Position numbers and translations under genes: made by a program
NCBI GenBank assembly: GCA_903922535.1
Contig: CAIXUF010000029.1
Span: forward strand, 1 to 19,090
DNA from: Candidatus Hydrogenedentota bacterium
GTDB taxonomy: Bacteria; Hydrogenedentota; Hydrogenedentia; Hydrogenedentiales; CAITNO01
Direction: 5' to 3'
DNA: 19,090 nt
Shown here: positions 13,923 through 19,090 of the stretch, in pieces
Numbering within the stretch: the stretch's first letter is position 1
How the letters are laid out: each line of letters starts with the position of its first letter
The notes under the pieces: model-generated
What the model saw: the letters and a program-made list of their open reading frames with translations, nothing else
Databases searched by the model: none
Told to the model about the DNA's origin: nothing

Positions 13923-14996
13923 CTAGTTCCGATCTTGCAGATTCAAGTCCCGCACCAGGGCCTGCGCCACCTGCGCATAGTTTTGAGCCGTGGGATGGGC
14001 GTCGACAAACCAGAAGGAACGGTCCTCAAGGGACATGGCCGAGTAGTCAAGAATGCGCATGCCACTTCCTTCCAGCAGGGGCATCAACAAGGTCCCTTTG
14101 TCCTGATGGGGATAAATGAGCACGCAGAACCGTACTGAGGGAAACCGCCTTTCGGCCAGGCGCTTGGATTCAATCAGGATTTTGGCCACAAGGGGAAGAG
14201 CGTCCCGTTCGTTCCAATGCGACATGGTTTCGGACAAGACCGGCCATAGTTTTGTTCCGGAAGACAGTTCTTCCGCCCAGAGGTAGAAGCGATGGTTGCT
14301 CTTAACGGTGCCATTGAAGGCAAGCTGTCCATTTTCGAGTGAAACATACGGAAGCGCCACGGTTACATTAGGCACTCCAAGCGCGCGGGGCAGGTGTTCA
14401 TTTATGAAAACATAGACGATCACGCCCTCTTTCTGCACAACTGCGGACATCATCCCGTCATCCTTCAGCTGCAGGTACATGTTCTGGGGGCCATATCCGT
14501 TGGCGCCAAAGTTGTAGGGCGCGTATTCGGGTGCGCGCCGCGCCACTTGCGACGGCAAGGTTTCGGCGTCATCCACGCCAAATCCGTATGCAAACGAGCA
14601 ACCGAAGAACAGGGCAAGATTCTTGCGATTCTCGAATCCAGTTCCCACCGACACCCGGTGGTGTTTCGCGTCCGTGGTGCAGCGGAAAGGATGATCAACG
14701 CCGTTGCCATCCCGGGCTGTTGCCGAGAATTCCGCCTCTGCCTGGGGCCAATACCCCAACGTGGGATGGGGTTCGAGCGGAATCTGGCGGACGGGTGCTG
14801 AGGGTGCCGGCTGTAGAGCTTCCTGTGGTCTTTGCGCCGGTGCGGCAGACGCAGTCAAGACAGGCCCCACGGGTTTGGCAGGAGCCCTTTGGAGGAACCA
14901 GAAGGCAACTCCACAAGCCAGCAACAGCGAAGCAACAAACACGCCCACCATAGCGGCGATTAGGTCAGGATGCCTATATGGAATACCACGTGCCAT
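13923..14996 (-). CDS. Membrane-anchored SGNH/GDSL-like hydrolase
   Basis: 357 residues. One transmembrane helix (about 13-35) follows a short cytoplasmic N-terminus; a Pro/Ala-rich linker (36-75) leads to an extracytoplasmic domain. Block I reads FFGCSFAYGFGV with Ser134 as the likely nucleophile; the usual Asp of GDS is Cys here. A block with NFGANGYGPQNM follows, and the C-terminal DAHP gives Asp332 and His334 of the catalytic pair. Such proteins are esterases or acyl-hydrolases, often acting on O-acetyl groups of polysaccharides; the substrate is unknown. The start at 14996 gives an N-terminus that leads directly to the helix, with GGGG six bases upstream. It has its own promoter (15030-15058), so it need not be co-transcribed with the ThuA gene lying 132 bases upstream. 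Confidence 0.85.
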   Translation of the reverse strand: MARGIPYRHPDLIAAMVGVFVASLLLACGVAFWFLQRAPAKPVGPVLTASAAPAQRPQEALQPAPSAPVRQIPLEPHPTLGYWPQAEAEFSATARDGNGVDHPFRCTTDAKHHRVSVGTGFENRKNLALFFGCSFAYGFGVDDAETLPSQVARRAPEYAPYNFGANGYGPQNMYLQLKDDGMMSAVVQKEGVIVYVFINEHLPRALGVPNVTVALPYVSLENGQLAFNGTVKSNHRFYLWAEELSSGTKLWPVLSETMSHWNERDALPLVAKILIESKRLAERRFPSVRFCVLIYPHQDKGTLLMPLLEGSGMRILDYSAMSLEDRSFWFVDAHPTAQNYAQVAQALVRDLNLQDRN

Positions 14997-15029
14997 AAGT
15001 GACCCCAGGAAAGAAAGCCGGACACGGCA

Positions 15030-15058
15030 ATCATAGTTGTCGGCAGCGGTTCATTCAA
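15030..15058 (-). promoter_or_regulatory. Sigma70-like promoter for the SGNH gene
   Basis: On the minus strand TTGAAT (15058-15053) and TATGAT (15035-15030) are 17 bases apart. The start codon at 14996 would follow a leader of about 27 bases. Confidence 0.6.
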
Positions 15059-15096
15059 GAGCAGGCCGGGTGACACACGACGGAACAAAGAAGATA

Positions 15097-15124
15097 GGGA
15101 AGCTTCGTATTTCTCTACCTTCCC
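15097..15124 (-). terminator. Weak terminator candidate after the ThuA-HEAT gene
   Basis: GGGAAG (15124-15119 read on the minus strand) pairs with CTTCCC (15102-15097) and is followed by a T-rich stretch. The stem is only 6 bp with a 16-base loop. Confidence 0.3.
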
Positions 15125-15128
15125 GCTG

Positions 15129-17273
15129 CTATTTTGTCACGGCGGAGACCGCCTCTTCGGCTGCGGCACGTTCTGCGTCACCGACCGCCTTTAGGCGATC
15201 TTGCATAATCGACAGGCATTTCTTGTCCGCGAAAATCTTCAATGCCTTCCATGCCTCCACGCGGACCCGCGGGTCGGGGTCTGCCGTGGCGTTCAGCGCG
15301 ACATCCGTCAGCTTGACCGCCTTGCGGCCTGCCAGCGCCCGCATCGTTTCCATCCGCAGTTCGGGTGTCTTGTCGGTGGCTGATTTCTTCAAAACGGCGT
15401 TTGCGCCTTTTGCGTTCAACCGGTCAATGCTCATCCGCGCGGTGTCGCGCTCGGCCCCATCGGCATGCGCGGCACGGTCCAGCAGGACCGGCACGGCTTC
15501 TTCTGTTCCCACGCTAGCCAGTGCCTTGATGGCCGCAATGCGCACCGCCACCTCGGCATGGGTCGCCAAAGGCAGCACCTCTTTCGACGCCTTTGTGTCG
15601 CCGCGGTCGGACAATGCCGCGAGAACCAGCACCAGCACGCCCGGATTGGCGTCTTTCAACAGGCCTGTCAACGCGCGCGTTGCCGCCTCGCCCTTTGTTT
15701 CCCGGAGATAACGCAGCGCGGCTTCGCGCAGGAGCCGGTCTTCGCCCTTGACGGCTTGCGCGGCCTCGCCGACACAGGTTGTGCCGGACATCGTTGCGCG
15801 CGCCAGCCAGGCCGCTGCGTGGGTCGATGCGTCGACCTTTGCATCCTCGACGCTTTTGTACAATGCTTTGGCTTCAGAACCGCGCAACGTCGCGGCACAG
15901 GCCATGCAGGCTTCGGCAAAGGCGGCGCGTCGTTCCACGGGGGCCTTTGCCAGTGCTTCGCGCAACGGGCCCGCGCATTCCTTGACGCCAATCTTGCCCA
16001 ATGCCACCGCTGAAGCCATTGCGATATCCGCGCCCGAATTCTTGAGCCGCTCCGCCAGGACGGGCACGGCCCCGCGTGTGCGGCGTTCGCCCAGGGAGTT
16101 GATGATGCCGACGGCGAGTTTTGCGGAGGCATTCGGGAGCGCATCGAGCAGTGCCTTGTCCGCTGCGTTACCGGGAATCTGTTCCAAGGCGCGCCGGGCC
16201 GAGGTCTCGACGGCCTCATCGTTGAGCAAGGCCGCCAGCGCGGGAACTTCTTTATCCGTTCCGATGACGCCCAGTTCGCGGCAGAAGAACTCCTTTGCGT
16301 CGGTTGTCGCGTCGCCCTTCAGTGCGTCCGCCAGCACGGCCGCAAGCGCCGCGCCCTCTTTGCGGCTTGTCGCGGCGGCCACCAGATTCTCCACCACCGC
16401 CAAGGCTGTGCGGTCTTCATTTCTGCGATACCCCTTGGCGGCGGCCACTGCGGCGGCCGCGTCGAGGCCCGAAACGCATCCCGCGGCGTGGCTCGAAGGC
16501 CAATCCTTTGGTGCCGGAATTGTCACGCGGCCGGTTGCGGCCCATTCCGTGCCGCGCAGCAGCAGCGTCTGGAATCCGACGTTGCGCATCGCGGGCGCGT
16601 CGTGTCCCAGCATCAGGTTCACGGCCCGTCCCTTGCCGTAGCTCATCGTGATTAGCATGGGTTCGTTCTTCTCGGTGCCGTTGACGGACTTGGCCGAATA
16701 CGCATCGAACACGACGTCAAACGGATTGTCGGTCATGCAAACCATGTTCTGGTACAGCTCATCGGTCGTGTAGAAATCGCCCAGGCCCTGCACGATGGGA
16801 TGCTTCGCGTCCTTTATGCCCACCTTGAAGGTGCTGTACGCAGTGTGGCTCGTCTTGTCCTTCTCCCATGTCAGTCCGATGACCTTCTGAAATTCGGGCC
16901 ATTCCTGAAACGTGCAGGCGGCGGCGTGAATCACCAGGAATCCGCCGCCGTTCTGGACGAAGTCGAGAAAGGCCTTCTCCGTTGCCTCGGGCCATTCGCG
17001 CGCCGTCCTGGGATAGGGTGTCCAGTTCGACACGATGACGTCGTAGTTGTCAAACGTGGCCGCGTCGCATTGGCCGGGGCTCTCCGTGACATCGACCATG
17101 CCGAAGCGCGGGCATCTCTTGAGCATATCGACCAGCGGCGGCGTGGTGGATTTCCAGTCGTGATTGTTGAGCCCGCTGAAAACAAGCACGCGCAACGGCG
17201 CGTCTTTCGCGGCCGCCGTGACGCACGCGATCAGCGCGATCACCGGGCACATCCAGATTGTTCTACGCATCAT
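15129..17273 (-). CDS. ThuA-domain protein with C-terminal HEAT repeats, exported
   Basis: 714 residues. After a signal peptide there is a ThuA domain (about 25-235), a class-I glutamine-amidotransferase-like fold seen beside sugar-catabolism genes. Visible family features are VLVFSGLNNHDWKS, a GGGFLVIHAAACTF core, and a later SYGKGRAVNLMLGHD. From about 300 to the end the protein is built of about eight or more HEAT-like helical repeats (e.g. LREALAKAPVERRAAF, AAIKALASVGTEEAVPVL, RVRVEAWKALK). Fusions of this kind are common in Planctomycetota-like genomes; the biochemical activity is unknown. The N-terminus contains LIAC, which could be a lipobox, or alternatively signal-peptidase I would cut after TAAA. 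The start at 17273 has GGAG eight bases upstream; the next codon is also ATG. A longer frame to 17399 has no signal-peptide logic. Confidence 0.9.
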   Translation of the reverse strand: MMRRTIWMCPVIALIACVTAAAKDAPLRVLVFSGLNNHDWKSTTPPLVDMLKRCPRFGMVDVTESPGQCDAATFDNYDVIVSNWTPYPRTAREWPEATEKAFLDFVQNGGGFLVIHAAACTFQEWPEFQKVIGLTWEKDKTSHTAYSTFKVGIKDAKHPIVQGLGDFYTTDELYQNMVCMTDNPFDVVFDAYSAKSVNGTEKNEPMLITMSYGKGRAVNLMLGHDAPAMRNVGFQTLLLRGTEWAATGRVTIPAPKDWPSSHAAGCVSGLDAAAAVAAAKGYRRNEDRTALAVVENLVAAATSRKEGAALAAVLADALKGDATTDAKEFFCRELGVIGTDKEVPALAALLNDEAVETSARRALEQIPGNAADKALLDALPNASAKLAVGIINSLGERRTRGAVPVLAERLKNSGADIAMASAVALGKIGVKECAGPLREALAKAPVERRAAFAEACMACAATLRGSEAKALYKSVEDAKVDASTHAAAWLARATMSGTTCVGEAAQAVKGEDRLLREAALRYLRETKGEAATRALTGLLKDANPGVLVLVLAALSDRGDTKASKEVLPLATHAEVAVRIAAIKALASVGTEEAVPVLLDRAAHADGAERDTARMSIDRLNAKGANAVLKKSATDKTPELRMETMRALAGRKAVKLTDVALNATADPDPRVRVEAWKALKIFADKKCLSIMQDRLKAVGDAERAAAEEAVSAVTK

Positions 17274-17709
17274 TTGCGCTGCTCCTCTCTGTTCACAAGC
17301 GTTCTCCCATCGGCATTCCCGCCAACGGGATGTTCCCAAAAGACATTTTGTCGCGCGAAGTATATATCTTGTGTGAATCGTTCGCCAGACTTTGTTCATT
17401 ATACGCGTCGGTTAAGCGCGAACTTCATCCGTGTACGCTGTTTGCTTCATGCGCGGTGCCGGATTGCGTCGCCGCGACGCGTGCCGCGAGGAGGCCGCGC
17501 GCCTCCTTGGCAAAACCGCCCTTAAGCATACTTATATCATATTACAAATATATCCATATGTCAACATGTTCCCAGGGGTCAACCCTTTTGGAAGGCCCCG
17601 AAAGCGGGAATCACGGAGAAGCGTAAATGACGGAGCTGCATGTCGTGCAGAATCTCTGTATGGTATCATCCCGCCGCATACCGGCTCATATGAAAACACG
17701 AGGAACGGC
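17274..17709. other. Divergent intergenic region with long leader of the ThuA-HEAT gene
   Basis: 436 bases. A minus-strand promoter (17536-17564) would give the ThuA gene a leader of about 255 nt. That leader has three perfect hairpins: TCCCG/CGGGA 17317-17330, GCGTCG/CGACGC 17466-17480 and AGGAGGC/GCCTCCT 17489-17507. The AT-rich strip at 17522-17565 is unlike the rest of the region. On the plus strand, before comB, I see only weak boxes (TATCAT near 17661-17666) and a CTGCA/TGCAG hairpin near 17637-17651. No gene was found. Confidence 0.55.
17536..17564 (-). promoter_or_regulatory. Sigma70-like promoter for the ThuA-HEAT gene
   Basis: On the minus strand TTGACA (17564-17559) and TATGAT (17541-17536) are 17 bases apart, with an AT-rich spacer. 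Transcription would start near 17529. Confidence 0.65.
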
Positions 17710-18468
17710 ATGAACATTCATATCATCGAAGGCGCGCCAGGCTGCGCCTTTGCGCGGGAACGGGGCGCGGTCGCGGTGATTGTGGACGCGCTGCGCGCCA
17801 GCGCCACGGCGGCGGCGCTGCTGGAGGCCGGGGCGCTGGAGATTCTGGCGGTGCGCGAGGTGGAGGAGACCTTCGCCGCGCGGGCCGACTGGCCCGACGC
17901 GCTGCTTTACGGAGAGCGCGGCGGCCTGCCGCCGGAGGGCTTCGATCACGGCAACAGCCCCGCCGAGGCGGCGCATGCCTCCGGGAGGCGGGTCATCTTC
18001 ACGACAACCACCGGCGCGGGCCGGCTGGTGGAGGCCTGGGGCGCGGCGGCGGTGCTGATGGGTGCGCCGACCAACGCCACGGCGGCGGCGCGCGCCGCAC
18101 TGGACCGGGCCGCGGCGGCGGGCGCGCATATCGTCATCGTGCCCGCCGGGCTGATGGGCGATCCCGCATTCGACGCGCGGGAGGATCGGGTCGCGGCGGT
18201 GGTCCTTGCCTGTCGCGCGCTGGAGGAGGCCCGGTTGCGCGGACTGGACGCACAAATCGGCGAGGGACATGACGTATATAATACGTGGCTGCCGCAGATC
18301 GTCGCGGAAGGAATCGAGGCGCTTTTCCAAAGCGCACCGCACGCCGAAAAACTGCGCGGCATTCACAAAGAGTCTGACATTCCGTTGTGCGCGCAGGTGG
18401 ACACGCTGTCCGCCGTGCCCGTTGGCAGGAGTCGGCATCCCTTGGGGGTGGTGCTGCGCCGGGCCTGA
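17710..18468 (+). CDS. comB: 2-phosphosulfolactate phosphatase family protein (ComB)
   Basis: 252 residues, the usual length. ComB removes phosphate from 2-phospho-3-sulfolactate, a step of coenzyme M synthesis in methanogens. Family features are VAVIVDALRASATAAALLEAG (20-40), YGERGGLPPEGFDHGNSPAE (67-86), RRVIFTTTTGAG (93-104), and a late GEGHDVYNT segment. The start at 17710 has AGGA five bases upstream; a longer frame from 17431 crosses AT-rich non-coding DNA. Bacteria with ComB but no other coenzyme M genes are common, so the true substrate in this organism may differ, for example another small phospho-acid. No comA, comC or other sulfolactate gene lies in the window, so the assignment rests on family similarity. 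Confidence 0.88.
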   Translation: MNIHIIEGAPGCAFARERGAVAVIVDALRASATAAALLEAGALEILAVREVEETFAARADWPDALLYGERGGLPPEGFDHGNSPAEAAHASGRRVIFTTTTGAGRLVEAWGAAAVLMGAPTNATAAARAALDRAAAAGAHIVIVPAGLMGDPAFDAREDRVAAVVLACRALEEARLRGLDAQIGEGHDVYNTWLPQIVAEGIEALFQSAPHAEKLRGIHKESDIPLCAQVDTLSAVPVGRSRHPLGVVLRRA

Positions 18469-18496
18469 AATGCGCAAATCAGCACCGGTGTCAAGG

Positions 18497-18526
18497 TTGC
18501 ATGGCCGGAAAAAGGTGTGGTAGAGT
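18497..18526 (+). promoter_or_regulatory. Candidate promoter for the M23 peptidase gene
   Basis: TTGCAT (18497-18502) and TAGAGT (18521-18526) are 18 bases apart, 36 bases before the start codon. Confidence 0.4.
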
Positions 18527-18562
18527 CGCCGCTGTCTAGGCCAACGGGAGTTCTTCCAAGGC

Positions 18563-19090
18563 ATGCATGGGCTGAATAGAACGATACGGTGCGGGGTGGT
18601 GTTGTTTGTTGCCGCCGTCATCGCAATCAGTCAAGGTTGCGCCCACGGGCACGGACCTTGGCCCTCGGACCAGGAGCGGTCGCCCAAAGCGGCGAACCGC
18701 AAAGTCCCCCCCAATCAGCCCTCCATCTACCCCGTAAACCCCAAGAACATGTATGTCACCTCCACCTTTGGCTCCAAAAGCAGGGGGCATATTCACAAGG
18801 GGATCGACTTTGTAACGGCCAAGGGCACCCCGGTGCGCGCCACCGCAACCGGCAAGGTGGCCTTTGCGGGCTGGGATGGCGATTACGGCAATGTGATGAT
18901 TGTTGACCATGAGAATGGGATGTCAACCTACTATGCCCATTTGGACAAGGAATTCGCCAAAGAGGGCCAAGAGATTAAACGCGGTGAAATCATCGGCGCC
19001 GTCGGCGGCACAGGCAATGCCAGCACCCCGCATTTGCACTATGAAGTGCGCAAGAACGAACGGCCCGTCAACCCTGAAGGCTATCTGCCC
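18563..19090 (+). CDS. M23 (LytM-like) peptidoglycan endopeptidase, probable lipoprotein, 3' end cut
   Basis: 176 codons visible; the right edge of the window cuts the gene, probably close to its end since PVNPEGYLP is near the usual C-terminus of the domain. The N-terminus has a basic start, a hydrophobic helix and SQGCAHG, a plausible though atypical lipobox with Cys26. A Pro/Gln-rich linker leads to the M23 domain (about 62-172). Zinc ligands are readable: His78 and Asp82 in HIHKGID, and His159 in PHLHYEV, with His127 in YAHL and His157 beside them. M23 enzymes cut peptide cross-links of peptidoglycan; because all residues are present, this is a probable active hydrolase rather than an EnvC/NlpD-type activator. 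The start at 18563 has GGGAG 12 bases upstream, a little far, so the start is less certain than the frame. Confidence 0.9.
   Translation, partial: MHGLNRTIRCGVVLFVAAVIAISQGCAHGHGPWPSDQERSPKAANRKVPPNQPSIYPVNPKNMYVTSTFGSKSRGHIHKGIDFVTAKGTPVRATATGKVAFAGWDGDYGNVMIVDHENGMSTYYAHLDKEFAKEGQEIKRGEIIGAVGGTGNASTPHLHYEVRKNERPVNPEGYLP

Overview
The window is GC-rich bacterial DNA with closely packed genes on both strands. I can support 14 protein genes: 12 complete, two cut by the window edges, and one further broken gene. I see no rRNA, tRNA or CRISPR array. A type II prepilin, a secreted glycosidase-like protein with an FG-GAP propeller, a ThuA-HEAT protein, a membrane-anchored SGNH protein and an McsA/McsB pair together suggest an environmental carbohydrate degrader of the PVC/Planctomycetota-Lentisphaerota kind or a Candidatus Hydrogenedentota-like lineage. 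This is inference from gene content; no marker gene fixes the taxonomy.

Layout. 1-286 (-): 5' part of a prepilin-like gene with a long leader. 653-4024 (-): FG-GAP propeller plus GH123/DUF4091-like catalytic region. 4251-5210 (-): Gfo/Idh/MocA oxidoreductase. 5211-6099: non-coding, packed with hairpins and ending in a cobalamin-riboswitch-like segment. 6100-7224 (+): isopropylmalate/isocitrate dehydrogenase-family enzyme with a strong terminator. 7477-7992 (+): solo 'Recombinase' domain of a large serine recombinase without a catalytic domain, behind a near-consensus promoter. 8125-8670 (+): isochorismatase-like hydrolase. 8736-11150 (+): a three-gene module of McsA, an McsB homologue and a Clp N-domain/UVR protein. 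11151-11475: non-coding, with a 9-nt-phased ATGGAC array that folds back on a GTCCAT array. 11476-12984 (+): secreted GH32 fructosidase. 13179-13686 (+): DUF4160/DUF2442 pair in which DUF4160 has an in-frame stop. 13923-14996 (-): SGNH/GDSL protein. 15129-17273 (-): ThuA-HEAT protein. 17710-18468 (+): ComB-family phosphatase. 18563-19090 (+): M23 peptidase lipoprotein, cut by the window end.

The most unusual region is 8736-11150. In Firmicutes, McsA activates the protein-arginine kinase McsB, and phospho-arginine-tagged proteins are captured by the N-domain of ClpC for degradation. Here McsA keeps all its zinc cysteines, but the McsB homologue has lost almost every recognisable catalytic and ATP-binding residue. 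The third gene is a ClpC-like N-domain with a UVR segment and no AAA+ ATPase, yet it keeps both glutamates that bind phospho-arginine in Bacillus ClpC. This looks like a repurposed McsAB-ClpC system: a pseudokinase with a reader or adaptor protein.

The glycosidase-like protein, GH32 enzyme, Gfo/Idh/MocA enzyme, SGNH protein and ThuA protein fit a polysaccharide-degrading lifestyle, but they are not arranged as one operon. Several have their own sigma70-like promoters, which supports separate transcription.
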